Below are positions 42,219 to 54,623 of a stretch of DNA of 64,000 nt, piece after piece. The notes below the pieces were generated by a model. That model was not told the DNA's origin. It did not search any database and saw nothing but the letters and a program-made list of their open reading frames with translations. Within the stretch, counting starts at the first letter, position 1. Each line of letters opens with the position of its first letter. Source of the stretch: Heloderma charlesbogerti (lineage: Eukaryota > Chordata > Lepidosauria > Squamata > Helodermatidae); assembly GCA_026122225.1 (NCBI GenBank), contig JANEZZ010003061.1:434001-498000 (forward strand). Direction: 5' to 3'. The translations under genes were made by a program, and so were the position numbers.

Positions 42219-42329
42219 TTCTATCATGGATGGGAAATCCTGCTGTGCTCACCAAAAAGAAGGGGCTTGGTGTGGATCAGGGATTGCAAAATCACAAACA
42301 ACAAAACCCGGTACAGATACTGCCTAACC

Positions 42330-42540
42330 CAGATGAGACTGGTGACTCCAGTTTTGGTGGGGTAGAGATTCCATTCTGGATTTTAGTTACACCCAGCCAG
42401 CAGGCTAAAGGAACTGTCCAAGGTGCTGAACCCATTTGGGGGATAGAGTTCAGCACCTTGGATAGCGAGTCTGCTGGTTGTAACTAAAACCCAGAATCGA
42501 ATCTCCACCCCACCGAAACTGGAGCCACCAGTCTCCCCTG
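42330..42540. mobile_element. Family C MITE variant, copy C4, perfect 8-bp duplication
   Basis: Ends CAGATGAGACTGGTGACTCC and GGAGCCACCAGTCTCCCCTG; GCCTAACC flanks it on both sides (42322-42329, 42541-42548). The arms continue inverted to the centre (CAAGGTGCTGAACCC/GAGTTCAGCACCTTGG). More diverged from C2 than C1 or C3 are, possibly a subfamily. Confidence 0.88.
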
Positions 42541-42548
42541 GCCTAACC

Positions 42549-43048
42549 ACAAAAAGGGGCTCTGTGTGGAAAAACCCTTTGTCTAACAACCCTTTCCATT
42601 CAGACTGACAAAGAGCTGTAAACAACTCAAATAAAAAACCTGCATAATCATGTCCCAACAAGACGTGGAAGTTAAAAAAAAAATGTTTACAGCTCCTATG
42701 ACTGAATGAGAGATTCACAATGCTTGAAAGAGATCCGGGACCATACAAATGAGTTTGTGATGAATGAATTACACATGCCCTTCTATCTAAAGCAAATAGA
42801 CTGTGTCACTGACTCATAGCGTTAACATTTATAAAAGCCATTCATGAGAAACTGTTTACCCAAAGGATTTTTCTATGTTCATTTGTTGGCCTTTGTGAAC
42901 TAGATTGAGTATTTGCACACGGCTGTCAGCTGGAAAAATGCCACACTCCAAAGGGGTACACTGGTAAGTATCCTTATCGTTAAGGCCTTCAAAGCTCAAG
43001 TATTGTGTTTGTCCAGATAGAATTCTCAAAAGCAGAGATCAAATAGAT
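42549..43048. other. No recognisable feature
   Basis: No gene or repeat recognised. Confidence 0.4.
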
Positions 43049-43154
43049 CAGCCTTCCCCAACCTGGTGCCCTCCAAATGTTTTGTATTACAACCCCCATC
43101 AGCCCCAGCCAGCATGGCCAATGATGGGAGTTGTAGCTGTAAGTTGGGGTGGGC
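43049..43154. mobile_element. Family F palindromic MITE, copy F6
   Basis: CAGCCTTCCCCAACCTGGTG begins it; ACAACCCCCATCAGCCCCAG mirrors GATGGGAGTTGTAGCTG. The right end is diverged. Confidence 0.6.
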
Positions 43155-43691
43155 TAACACAGTTCATGCAGATTTTATAAACTAAATCCAAAAGGTGACG
43201 GCGACCCGGTGCTAAAGCTGGATTCTGCTCTGCAAAAGCCACCCTGCTAAAATCACTTATATTTTCTGTTCTACAAACCATTTTAGCCAAAGTAATTGGA
43301 TTGAAACTGATTTGGTTTCATTTACTTCTATGAGACCAAATCAACTGAAAATCCAAGTACTTTGGCTTAACTGGGTTCTGTACGGAGCTGCCAGTATCTC
43401 TTTGTGTCAGTTTGCCTCTTGGCACAATGGGAATAGTAATACTTCCCTGGCTCAATCAGCTGTTTGTCAGGCCCAGATGCAAAACTGCTACAGTAATCAA
43501 AGCAACAGATGTGCAGGAGGCTATTACCCACCTAATGAAAGAGAGGCTGCAGCAATCAGGCAACTGGGTGTCTAGCTCTGTAAATGAGGCTTCATGCCAA
43601 CAACAAACAGTGCACGTTGCTTGGACAAGAAGAAGCAACATAGAGGCCACAAGGCTGCATTTGCATAGTGACTGCACTGCTCACAGATTCT

Positions 43692-43899
43692 TCTACATTA
43701 CAACTTTAAACTGGTTTCAAACCGGTTTATCTAAAGGGATCCTGCAGTTTCATGAGGGTACTGAGAATTCTTTGCTAGAGACCTCTGTCCCCTGCCCAAG
43801 TGGCCCCTCTTCCTAGAGCTACAATTCCCAGAATTCCTGTATTTGGTGGCCGTAATTACTAAAAACAGGTCTGAAACCAGTTTAAAGTTGTAATGTAGA
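43692..43899. mobile_element. Inverted-repeat MITE (family J)
   Basis: TCTACATTACAACTTTAAAC and its exact inverse GTTTAAAGTTGTAATGTAGA lie at the ends; TGGTTTCAAACC/GGTCTGAAACCA extends the arms. The centre includes AGCTACAATTCCCAGAATTC. Target duplication and superfamily are unresolved. Confidence 0.7.
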
Positions 43900-43938
43900 T
43901 TGCCCCAGAATCTCCAGTGTCATGGAAGGCACAGAACA

Positions 43939-44018
43939 GGGATAGGCAATCTGGTGCCTCCTAGACGTTTTGGACCACAGTTCCCATAAACTGTAGCCAG
44001 CATGGCCAATAGTCATTG
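43939..44018. mobile_element. Family F fragment
   Basis: GGGATAGGCAATCTGGTGCC and ACCACAGTTCCCATAAACTG are a left arm; the right arm is absent. Confidence 0.45.
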
Positions 44019-44019
44019 A

Positions 44020-45748
44020 TTCTGCTCATATCATTCCAGTGTTCTCCCTCTTTAATATCTCTGAAGGCTGGCCTGGTCAGAAACCAGGGCGCTACCACTG
44101 CAGAAAGGAGATGACCCATTTGAAGTAATGTCTGTTTTGGCCCCAAGACTGCAATCCTATGAACACTTCTTTAAGAGTAAGGCCCATAGAACTCAGTAGG
44201 ATGCCTAAGTAAAGATCCTTAGGGTGAACGCTGGCTTTACTCACATTCCTTATTGGAGGGCTTTGGGGACAACATGCTAGACAACGTCTCTTCTATTTTC
44301 ACAAGCCCCAAAGAAAAATGTAAGTTCACTGAACAGCATCTCCGGCAAGCTGGGGCCCTGACATCAGCTGGTTGAATCTATTTTGAATTCTCAAAAAAGT
44401 AAGATCTTGTTTTGTCTGAAACAGATTGACAAATGACCAGAGGCAGCCTCAGAAGCAGAGAAAGCTATGAACTAGTGCGTAGATAGCCTGGAGGAAAAAT
44501 CTTATGCAAACCTAAGCTTGAGAAGGAGGCTTCAGCAGAAAAACAGTTATCCCAAAACAGGACCGTGTCTCCACAACAATGGAAGGAGAAGCGAATGGAG
44601 TCGTTCTGGATTTTTTAAAAAAAGGAATCAGCTTTGCTGCACTTTAGTCCATGCAGGGCTCCATGAGCGAGTGCTCCACACCAGTAAAAAATCACTTCAC
44701 AGAACATACTTCCTGGTGGGGGTGGGTGTTGAGGTGAACGTCATCTAAATGGCAAGGCTGCTCAACCAATAAGAGAGGCTCCTCCCACTCTCCCCCCACT
44801 TTCTCCTTTCCCCTGAAACTTCAGATGCACCTGCATTTCAGGAGCAAGCCTTATTGAGCACAATGGGAGTTACTTCTGAGTAGACAGACAAACGTTTGTT
44901 CTGGGAAAGAACACAGGGATGGGAAACCAGCCCCCTTTCTAACCACAGGATCTCTATAACAATGGTGTGAAGTAGTTACTTCCTAAGGCAATAAAACAAG
45001 CCACAGAGAATTGCATGTTTGGTAAAGTGCTTTACAGGCTTCAGGGAATGAGTGCTTTAAACTCTGTATTCAATTGAGGGGGCTCTCCGTAAGTTCTGAT
45101 GTGAGCATTCAGGGAAGAAGCCTCATTGACTACAATAGGAGTTACTTCTGACTAGACACAAATTGGTTTGTACAGGGACTGGACACACACAGGAGACACC
45201 CCTTGACTGGGGTCAGGGTGAAAGGCACACCCCTGGGCAGGGCTAGCATACCCAAGGTCATTGTTGGGGTTGGGGCACACAGCAACTATACCGGGGAGAA
45301 CCCAACTTAAGGAAAATAATCGGTTTTTAAGCAGCCTCAGGAAATCCAGTTTTTCCCTGATAAGCTCTGGGGTGGCTGCTGGATGGCCATGATGTCATAT
45401 ATCCCTAACAACCTGCAAACGCAGCCAGCTCGGAGTAAATCGCTCATGGAGACACACCCCAGGTTATACATATAAGATTTCCTGGGATGATTTTGTGAAC
45501 AAGATGCTTGCTAAATCCGAGAGAACGAAAGTGTGGCTAAGGTATTTTGATGCATGGAATCATTTTGAAAAGTGTATGTAGAACATATTATACCAGAAAT
45601 CAGCTCATGAACAATTTGCGCAAGCTACATCCACTAGAGTTGCCAACCAACTGGGTTAACCAAATGACGAAGCCTTTCCTCTCTTCATCCAGACTACAGT
45701 CCCACAAGATGAGGGGGGTTGCAAACCCCCCCCCCCAGGACACAGGGT
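44020..45748. other. Family H fragments, otherwise unassigned
   Basis: 44840-44890 and 45090-45165 hold GGGAGTTACTTCTGAGTAGA-type family H repeats. A C-run occurs at 45728-45737. No gene was recognised. Confidence 0.4.
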
Positions 45749-46210
45749 TGAGAGCCAGGGTGGTGTAGAGTTTAGAGGGCTGGACTAGGACTTCAGAGAC
45801 CTGGGTTCAAGTCCCAACTTAGCAACGAAACTTACTAGAAGTATCCAGACAGCTGCTGCTGTTTGTGCCAGTTGCAGCAACTGCTAGTGCAATGGGGAAT
45901 TAGTGGTTCTAAGGGCATCTCTACACTAGCCTAAAATCCTGCATTTAAAATGGGGCTTTCTGCTTCCATTTTAAATGCAGGATCACAATGACTCCTTTTC
46001 TCATGTGCTTCCTTTCCCCCTCCTCCTTCCCGTAGCTGAGTCTTCTGTTATCTTTCATTGATCTCGCTCCTCTTCTTGCTGCTTTTCCTCTTTTCACAGA
46101 GGGAACTCAAGAGGAACACAATGGGGTAATTTGATAGCTCATTATCTGCGATCTATTTAAAAAAGGAACAAGGGGCATTTAGTGCAGGTGATGACCTCAA
46201 GGATCACAGC

Positions 46211-47752
46211 TGTTAATCTGGTACTAAAAGGGTTAGTAAAGAGGTCTGACTTGATCTGGAATGGTAGAAGGACTTGAGTGAGGGTTTTGGGGAGGCCTAC
46301 AAGAAGAGCCCCTAAAAGACCCCAGACTCATAACTAGTTTTATATTCCAGACTCTTGACCCCTGGGTGAGAAGACCTTGAAGTTTGATCCTATGCTAAAT
46401 GATATTATTTCACTAACTGAGACTTTAACTAAGACTTTGCAGGACTACCTTTGAAGAAAGGGGGAAAAATGAAGCTGTCTTTACAAGCGGCTTCACAGAG
46501 CTTGCTCAAGGCCACGATGTGCTGGCAGAGTGTCTAAGTGAGATGAACAGCAGAACTGAGCATGCTCAGAGCCTACTAAGAGGAGGAAAAGTACTGTTTT
46601 GACATCTTGTGGTGTACACCTGCTGATAAGCAAATGTCCTTACTCGATGCTATTTGGGTGGGGAAGCTGTAGTCCTGAGCACGAGCAACAACCGGGAGGA
46701 GGTGTTCGGGCAGATATGACCAAAAATGGCCAAAGATGACCAGGAGTTCAAAGAAGACATACCAGGGAGTAATGTGTCAATCAAGATAACATGCCCAGTT
46801 GGCAGACTTTGGGTCATATTTTGGGACATTTCAAAGTAACCCATTTGTAATGGTGCCAGATATGTTCCCCAGATACATGACATTGTGGGAGATAGATGAG
46901 ACACTTTGCTTCTGATTGGTGAGCAAATGTTCTAACCACATGCACCCCATTTTGATTGGAAGCTGATTGTCTCATTGCTCCTTGGGCCCCACCATTGACC
47001 AGAGCAGGGGTATAAAAGCACAGGGAATGAGAGCTCCTGGTGGCTCTGGTTCCTGCTGCTACTTAACTTCACTCTTTCTGCCGTGCCACCAGACCCAAAG
47101 ATCTGGGTAACTATGGACCTCTTTAGACTCTTAGACTTTGGAACTTAGGATATTTTCTGAAAGTAGAACTTAGAATTATTTCTGAGTTTAGGACTTAGAG
47201 TGCTTTCTAAGCTTGGGACTTGAATGTTAATGGAATAATTTCCAGATCTTGGGTTTTCCTTTCACACTAACTCCTACCTCTATTCTTCATATGCCTAGAG
47301 GAACTTAGTAATGCTTTAGCACAGCATAAGAAGCAAGAGGAGGTAACAGGAGGGTTAATGCTTAGTTTAGGCTGGTTTAGTCTAGCTTTGAATCGCAAGT
47401 AGTAAACAGGAGAAAGTTGGAAGGAGGAATCATAACAACGTTAGAGGCTCATGCCGTTATCTTGTTAGCCAAGTTCATAATACCAGCTTTGACAATTGCA
47501 ATTCTTTAATTAATCTTCTATTTTTCTTGTGTTCTCTTTCCCTGTAATTGTAGAGAACATTTCTAATGCTTATATGACCACCGATGGCACTTTCTCTATT
47601 TTGTACTTTTCTGAAATAAAGCCTTGAATAGATTTTCAACTTACAATTTTGTCTGTGGTAATGTTTGTCTGTTTGGATTAGCTTGGTTACCCTGTGGGGT
47701 GCTTCGGACCCATTTGATGCAAGTTCTGAGGTTAAACAGGGCCAAATTTACA
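46211..47752 (+). mobile_element. Solo LTR, 1.54 kb
   Basis: Starts TGTTAATCTGG and ends GCCAAATTTACA, flanked by ACAGC (46206-46210) and ACAGA (47753-47757), a 5-bp duplication with one mismatch. It has a TATAAAA at 47011-47017 and an AATAAA at 47615-47620, the usual U3-R-U5 order with a long U3. No coding sequence remains, so the internal region was lost by LTR-LTR recombination. An endogenous retrovirus is likely; the class is unknown. Confidence 0.8.
47011..47017 (+). promoter_or_regulatory. TATA box of solo LTR
   Basis: TATAAAA after GAGCAGGGG, about 600 bp before the polyadenylation signal. Confidence 0.7.
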
Positions 47753-48177
47753 ACAGAATCATATAAAGAGCCCACAAACTTCCATGAAGGAGCAATCTCA
47801 ATTGCAGGATAAAAGCTCCATGTGAAGAAAGCCTAAAACTAACCCTGGGAACTAGCAGAAACACTTGTTCATAGAGTTGTCCATAGAGCTCCCTTCTGCA
47901 AGCTCTGCTGACCTGCTCTGTTCTGGAAATGAGTATTTCCACTCATTTTGGGCTGCTTTTAGAATCGTTAAATCCCTGTTGCACCAGTGGTTGGTCCTGC
48001 TGATACACAGGCACAACAGGATACTATCCTGGGCGACTTTGGGCCCAGTCACTGACTCTCAGCCTAACACACCTCACAGGGTTGTTGTGAGGAAAAAATG
48101 GAGAGGAAAGGGATCGTGTATGATACCTTGACCTCCTTGGAGGAAAAGGAGGGATATAAATGTAATAAATAAATAGT

Positions 48178-48300
48178 GCATCTCACCATTGTGGGGGAGA
48201 CTGTGGCCAGGTGACCTGTGTGCCATGTTTGGACTGCTGTCTGGGTGCTAATGGCTAATGGGCTACTTGCAATGGAAGGGAAATTACGCCAGCTCAGGGC
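48178..48300 (+). mobile_element. Family G fragment
   Basis: GCATCTCACCATTGTGGGGG, GACTGTGGCCAGGTGACCTG and GACTGCTGTCTGGGTGCTAA match the centre of G2/G3. Confidence 0.5.
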
Positions 48301-51300
48301 TGGTCTAAATTTCCCCCTATGTTGGGGACATGTTTGGTGACTTCGGGGGCTTTGGAACCCACTTTGCCCAGACTGCACACTCTAATCCATCTGGGTTTTC
48401 CCCCTCTCCAAGGAGGGATGAGAGCTGCGGAGGTTTCCGCAGAGGCTGGGAGAGACGTTCTGAGATTGGATCCACACTTCCAAGGTCAGATCTCTCTCTC
48501 CACCCTGAGAGGGAGAGATCAGATCTATTGCCCCTGGGATCCCAGGGGCCATAGGATTGCACCACATATCTAGAAATCAAAGCATTATTCCAAGATTTCC
48601 CCCCTTAAATTTACATTCCTGTTTTAATTTAATTTCACATCCTTAATTTTTGAAAACTCAACCCAGTTACTTACTTTTGTTTGATTATAACTGTTCCAAT
48701 ACTGGAAAAATTGAGAGAGAGTTTGCACTGATAGAAACCTCTCTCTTACATCTCACCTTTTACCTTCTCTTATAGGCATGTGAGTTTCATCATATGTTTC
48801 TTCCAGTACTGCACTATTAAAATCCTAGGTGCCATAAACAAATGGAACGTCATCTCAACTTCTTGGACCAAATATCTTTTAGCTAATCCAAAATTATAAT
48901 GATTGCATTATTATATGATATCTGTATACCAACCATTAAAACAATTTTTCTGATATCTGATTCCAGAATTTTTGAATCTCAGCATTGACTGATTTTTCAC
49001 AGATGCATCTCCAGTTCTGAGAAGAAAGCATCAGCTTTCTTTAACTTTGCTGTGGATTATTTCTGCAGCTATAAGAGCAACTCCAACTGCACTAGCAGTT
49101 CTCCTTACCTAGCCCTTCCCACTTTCCCCAGCATGTTCCTGTGTCTACAGTGGGATCATTTGGGGTCTGAATCCCAGGTCGGCCATGGCCTCAATAGGTA
49201 ATCATAGACAAACGACTCTAAATTCTCCATCTGTATAATGGGAATAATAGGGAGCACTGTTTTGCAAAGATGTTATAAGGGTAACTGACACAGCCAGGTC
49301 TCTTCCCTGGCTGTGCAGCCCTATTGAAGTATATTATAGATTACTTCACAGCCAAGCAGTCATCCAGTTGCTCTGCCATGTTGCCAGATTGCTTTTCAAC
49401 CCACAAAGAAGTGGGTAAGAAAAGTAACTGAGTGTGAATTGTTCTAGAGGTAAAGATGACAATGCCCTTGGCACAGTTCTATACAGTGATTATAATAATA
49501 ATATATACAACAAGCAATTACAGGGGCCTAACAACACGCAAGGATACAAATTGGATGTGTTCTTTACTATAGGCAGGATCTCATTGTCTGCTACAAGAAA
49601 GAGACCTACATTCAAATCAAACTCTTCCTGCATTCCTGAGAAATGAATCAAAAACAAAAGCTGCCTTTCCATCACCAGTTACTGCTTTTGATTTCTGATA
49701 TTTGTGCAAAGATAGAGTGACTGGCATTTTCTACACAATACAAAGCCGACCTCTTGGTAAACAGGTTCTCTGTTCTATACCAGATGCTCCAGGATACAAG
49801 TATTTTGTATTTTATACCCCACACACCTTGACACAAAATCATTCAAAGAACTTGCAATAAATCACTTCAATGTTCCATATACTGCTGTTTTGCATGCATA
49901 AATGTCTGCTAAATGCCTCATGTACTTTATATCATAAATATAACTATTGATTCCCCACAACAGTTGCATAAATTCTAGGAATTTGCATTCATCCTTGAAC
50001 CCAACCTAGGGAATAATAAACTATTTCTCAGCAGTCATTTAAGGATCTAGCAAACACCTCAAGCTGTAGTTTAAATCGGAAGATTAATCTTCCAGCTATT
50101 ATGTGCACCTGCAAAAGAAAACAGAACCTTGGAGACATTATTTATGTCAGCCATGCTATAAGAAAAGAATAAGTGACCTGAACTTTAGGATCAGGAAACT
50201 GATGGCAATTTCAGATAATACAAAACTGAGCCAAACTAACTCCTCCAAAACACCGCTGAAACCCTTGCCACCTAATATGTTGTTAGCCTGGGTTTCCAGC
50301 TTTCAACCCAGAAATTGTGTGTATACCTTTAAAACAGGAGTGCAGACCTGAGGACCCAATCTGCCCCTTCTGGGATCCCACACAGCCTTCCCCTGGCCCC
50401 ATCACCTTTCCCCTGACCGCTGAACATTTGGTGGTTTCCTGGCTTTTGTGCAGGTTTTTCCCCGTTCTAAAAGGGTGAAATGCCTCACCTAAGGCTTTGT
50501 TACTGGAAGGAAGAGCTTCAAGCTACAATATACTTGCATTTTGGTCCTGCCCCCTTTGCCTTCACCCCCACCCCCCACTAGGATACAGCCCGCAAGAGCT
50601 TCTCCAAATTGGAATTTGGCCCTTGGGCTGACAGACGTTCAACAACCCTGCGTTAACGGCTTGGGGTTCGGTTACTTCAGGGAACATCTGCTCTAGCATG
50701 AGGCATGAGCCTATCCATCAGTCAGAGGTTCTACTCTTGGTCCCACCCCTATATGAGATTATACATAGTCCCAGAAAAGTCCTATTCCATGGTGTTACTG
50801 AAGTTGTGGAATAGCCACCTTGTAGAGCTGCCTAGGCCCTTTCTTTTTTGGCTGTAGATGTTTGCTGAAAACCTTTTATTTCAGCACGCTTTCAGCGTTC
50901 AATCTTAATCTTCCAACTTGTTTTCTCTGCTTTTTATATCTGGCTACTGCTTTTCAAATTTCCCTTTACTGTTGTTTTGTGAGTATTTTCCATTATGTCT
51001 TTATTTCTATGGTATATTTTAGACTTCTTGAAAGCTGCATTGTGCATTTTTAGTAGAAAAGCAGGATAAAAAAGAATAATGATAATGGCTTCCACATGTG
51101 AAATGGCTATCACAGATCAAATGCACAAGCAGCCATGATCCGTGCTGGCTCCAGGGTTTTGTGGGCCCTTGGGCAAGACACCCACAGTGGGCCCCTCCTT
51201 CAGTGATTTTACCTTGCCATGCCATTGTCACCAGATGTTATATCTCCTGGTCTTCTTTCTCATCTTTGCTACCAATTGCTTGATCGACAGGCAAAGAACC

Positions 51301-52197
51301 AGTGAGCAAGCAGGCAGTGGCATCTACTGCTCCTCCGTCTCACCGCAACCATTTTCTAGGCCAGAGTGAGAGGCAGGTGAACAAGCAGGTTGCAATACTG
51401 AAGGGGAGGAGCAATTGCAGATTATCTTTGGCCCTGTTGGGATGCGGGCCATTGGCAAGTGCCCAGCCATGCCACTCTTCACAGATTGCATTCTGTTGCC
51501 TTCAATTAATTTCATTTATGATAATATCATGACATGCAGGCACGCAAACAGGGATCAGAAGCATCCCTGGCTAAGCGTCACCGGCTGAGCGGCTCCAGCC
51601 ATACCTGCTGATGTCATTAAGCCCACAGATGCCTTGGTGGAAGGTCATCTCCCCCCCCCCCGCATTTAGTTGCCCATCCCTGATTTATAACCTTCTTTTC
51701 TTCTATGGAACTCAGGTCATAGGGACCCAAGAAGGTCTCCCTTCTCTAGTGGAACTTTCGATAGCAAGGACATTCATGCAATTTGTCCCAGAACTCTCAC
51801 AAACACATCTGTGCATGACAGGGAGGCAGTTCTCCTCCAGGGTAGGAAGTGTACAACAGCTGCAGACCCTCTGGGAGACTTCACAGGACTCCAGATGAAG
51901 TGAATTATGTCTCCTTCTTAGGCACAATAATGGCCCCAGCTAACTTTACTTTCAGGTCTTTGAACTTTTTTGTGCCTTTGAGGGTGCTTTTGCCTAGTTC
52001 TGCCATTTATAGCACTGACTCAACCATGAATCAGAAGAGGTATAAACCTTAAACCAGGATTTCTACATTCAGTACCTGGGCCTGAATGAGTGCTGAAAAC
52101 CTATAACTGGACTGAATGGTATGTGAACAGTTTACACTCTTATTTATTAGTTAAAATATTTCTAATCTGCCATGTAGCAAAAGATCTCAGGGCAGGA
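48301..52197. other. Mostly unassigned AT-rich DNA
   Basis: 48310-48570 ends ...GGGGCCATAGGATTGCACCA and resembles the right part of families D/E. 50790-51080 looks like an L2 3' relic and is listed separately. No gene recognised elsewhere. Confidence 0.4.
50790..51080 (+). mobile_element. L2-like LINE 3' relic
   Basis: TTGTGGAATAGCCACCTTGT, TTTTATTTCAGCACGC and GAAAGCTGCATTGTGC...GCAGGATAAAAAAGAATA resemble the last codons and 3' UTR of L2-like elements. Confidence 0.45.
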
Positions 52198-52335
52198 TGT
52201 TTGTTGTTTATTCGTTCAGTTGCTTCCGACTCTTCGTGACTTCATGGACCAGCCCACGCCAGAGCTTCCTGTCGGCCGTCGCCACCCCCAGCTCCCCCAA
52301 GGTCGAGTCCGTCACTCCCAGAATATCATCCATCA
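52198..52335 (-). mobile_element. BovB-related RTE 3' fragment (second subfamily)
   Basis: CGTTCAGTTGCTTCCGACTC, TTCGTGACTTCATGGACCAG and CAGAGCTTCCTGTCGGCCGT resemble the inverted BovB 3' region but diverge from the three copies at 27.8, 30.4 and 56.3 kb. Confidence 0.6.
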
Positions 52336-53582
52336 GGGCAGGATACAATCAATCAAAACGATTTGACAAAAAAATCATAAATCTGCAGCAAAAACTCCCT
52401 AAAATCCAGTGTAACATCAGCAGTGGTAAGTCAAAATCAAGCCATGCTCACTAAGACCCAAAAGCTCGAATGAATAGCCAGGCCATAACATGGCGCCAAA
52501 ATGAAGCCAGAGTGGGTACCAGTGAGGCCTCTGGGAAAAGGGCACTCTGTAATTGGGGTACCACAGCCAAGAAGGCCCTCTATTGTGTATCCATATTAGA
52601 TACTTCTCCCAGCAGTTGAACACAGAGGAGAGAACCTTTGGCTGATCTTAATCAAGTGTGATATAGAAAACACAGATTTTCATATGGTCCTGTGGTCCCT
52701 TTAAGACTAACATTGTGGCTTGTAACATTCACATTATATTTATTCGTCTTTAAGGTCTATAGAATTCTTCATTGTTTTATTACATAAAATTATAGAGACG
52801 GGGTGTATATATGTATAAGTAGTATGTATACACACACACACACACACATACACCAGTTGTGTGTGTATGTATATGGTGCTAATAATATGTTTTCATTCAA
52901 GCTCTTATTTAAAAATAATAATACATTATTTGCCCACAGAACCAGAGTAGCCAATGGATGTTCAGTTCATTGGATAAATGTACATTTTATCCACACATGT
53001 TCATGCAAGAGAATACATTGGAGAGAGCTCAGCTGTGATTCCCGAGAATACAGCCATATTTTCAAAAACAAATTATTAACCCTGAAATAGTCCTTTTGCA
53101 GGATACATTAAGTCATGTACATTGAATGAGATCTACATTAGGAGTGTGGGATAACAATGAGCTGTATCTGTACAAGTCACAGGAGACGTTGGACAGAAAT
53201 TCAGTCCTTGTGGCCCATAGCAAACCTCTGGTTCAGTCCATGCACAGGCTGTACTAAAATGACTAGGACCATTTCACCCACCTCAAAATCAACACTTTTG
53301 TTTCAGCTTTTGAGAGTGAGGCAAAAAAAAAATTGCGGAGGGCGGGGGAGAGAGAGAATCGGATTGGCCGCCATCTTGTTTTCCCCAGAAAGCACTGTTC
53401 TGAGATGATTTAGGGAAATTCCAAATGACTGCTTCCTTTGCAACCTGCTGGGGCCCACTGTTAAAGTGTGCAGCAGTTGAATATCTGCAGAAAAACACAC
53501 ACTTGTTTTACAGAGTAGGTGGATCATTGTCTAGCAGCTCAACTGAAAGCAGCTCACCAGAACAGAATAGTCTTAACAGACC
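52336..53582. other. No recognisable gene; microsatellite
   Basis: 52829-52868 is a (CA)n run followed by its inverse (GTGTGTGTATGT), so it can form a cruciform. No gene recognised. Confidence 0.4.
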
Positions 53583-53590
53583 ATTTAAAA

Positions 53591-53923
53591 TGGGGGCAGG
53601 CAACTTCCAGGGACCAGGGGACCAATTCCTGCCCAAAACCCACCAGGGGCTGCACCCTTACTGCTGCTTTGCTGCCAACATTTAGTGGCATGGCAGCAAA
53701 AAAGGGCCAATTTTTCTTTTAAATTTGCCCTTTTTCGTGGTGTGACACCAAATTTTGGTGGCCTGCTATTAGCTTGTTTTATTGAAAATAAGGGGAAACC
53801 AGCCCATTTTTGATGTTGTATCACCAAATGTTAGTGGCAAATTAGTTGGTGGGGGTGTAGGCAACTGCAAAAAAAGCCACGGGGACTGCATGGGGCCCAT
53901 GGGTTACATGTTGCTCACCCCTG
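53591..53923. mobile_element. hAT-like element with perfect 8-bp duplication
   Basis: Starts TGGGGGCAGGCAACTTCC, ends TTACATGTTGCTCACCCCTG; ATTTAAAA on both sides (53583-53590, 53924-53931). Inside, TGCCAACATTTAGTGGCATGG and CACCAAATTTTGGTGGC give small inverted repeats. Confidence 0.8.
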
Positions 53924-53931
53924 ATTTAAAA

Positions 53932-54360
53932 GTAGCCAAAGAGTGGGGCTGATGAACCACTCTTTGGAGTCTATTCCTTAGTTTAGATGCCACAACTGAA
54001 AGGCCCTTTGTCTTGTCCCCATCATCTTAATTTCTGTCGACAACAGAACAGCATGGAGGGTCTCAGAAACTTGAGTGCAAATCTTGAGCAAATTTATTTG
54101 GGAGGAGGCAGTTCTTGAGATATACTGGTCCTTGGCCAAAGCGACCCCTCTGAATTGAGCCAGGAAACAAATAGGAAGCAAATGCACTTGGCCTAATATG
54201 GTCTATCTGCCAAGTCTGGTTGCAGCATTCTGAACTGATTGAATTTTCCAGACCATCTTCAAGGGCAGCCCCATGTGGACAGCATTATGCACATCCAGTC
54301 TGGATGTGATCAAAGCATGCCTGACTGAGACTAAATTGTACCAAACTGTGTCCTTCCAAA
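53932..54360 (-). mobile_element. L2-like LINE relic
   Basis: On the plus strand CAAGTCTGGTTGCAGCATTC, CAAGGGCAGCCCCATGTGGA and TGCACATCCAGTCTGGATGT are the inverse of the L2 segment coding the [14 protein letters not shown] block (compare 26515-26960). Confidence 0.5.
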
Positions 54361-54623
54361 ACTAGCCAAGCCCCCCCCCCATAATTTAAGCACTGAATAA
54401 AGTTCACAATTTTATTTTAAAATGTTTCTTGCAAATATAATGGAAATGAAAGCATTAATACATATGCACATATTTATCATCAACAACATTTGTGTTGGCA
54501 CATTTCATTCACAGTTTCTGGGGATGAGAATTTTGCAACTTTATAGATAACAGAGAATTTTGCAACTTTACAGATAACACATTTCTATTGATTAGACAGA
54601 AGATTAACTTTCTTTGTTAGTCT

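Larger units (their letters stand above)
45913..47833. mobile_element. Family B MITE, copy B9, split by a solo LTR
   Basis: Begins GGGCATCTCTACACTAGCC, ends CTCCATGTGAAGAAAGCC; TAA at 45910-45912 and 47834-47836. The MITE is interrupted between 46210 and 47753. Copy B4 shows the uninterrupted order. Confidence 0.8.
45837..48030. mobile_element. Inverted-repeat element K, interrupted
   Basis: The left end AGAAGTATCCAGACAGCTGC and the right end GCACAACAGGATACTATCCT are imperfect inverted repeats of about 60 bp (also AACTGCTAGTGCAATGGGGA against CCTGTTGCACCAGTGGTTGG). It carries B9 inside. No target duplication is visible. Confidence 0.5.
45749..48175 (+). mobile_element. tRNA-derived SINE split by a 2.2-kb nest
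   Basis: The head (45749-45836) has GAGAGCCAGGGTGGTGTAGA and CTGGGTTCAAGTCCCAACTT (boxes A and B). The text breaks off at CGAAACTTACT and continues at 48031 with GGGCGACTTTGGGCCCAGTC, CTCACAGGGTTGTTGTGAGG and the AATAAATAAATAG tail. Joining the two pieces gives an ordinary SINE order. Confidence 0.7.
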
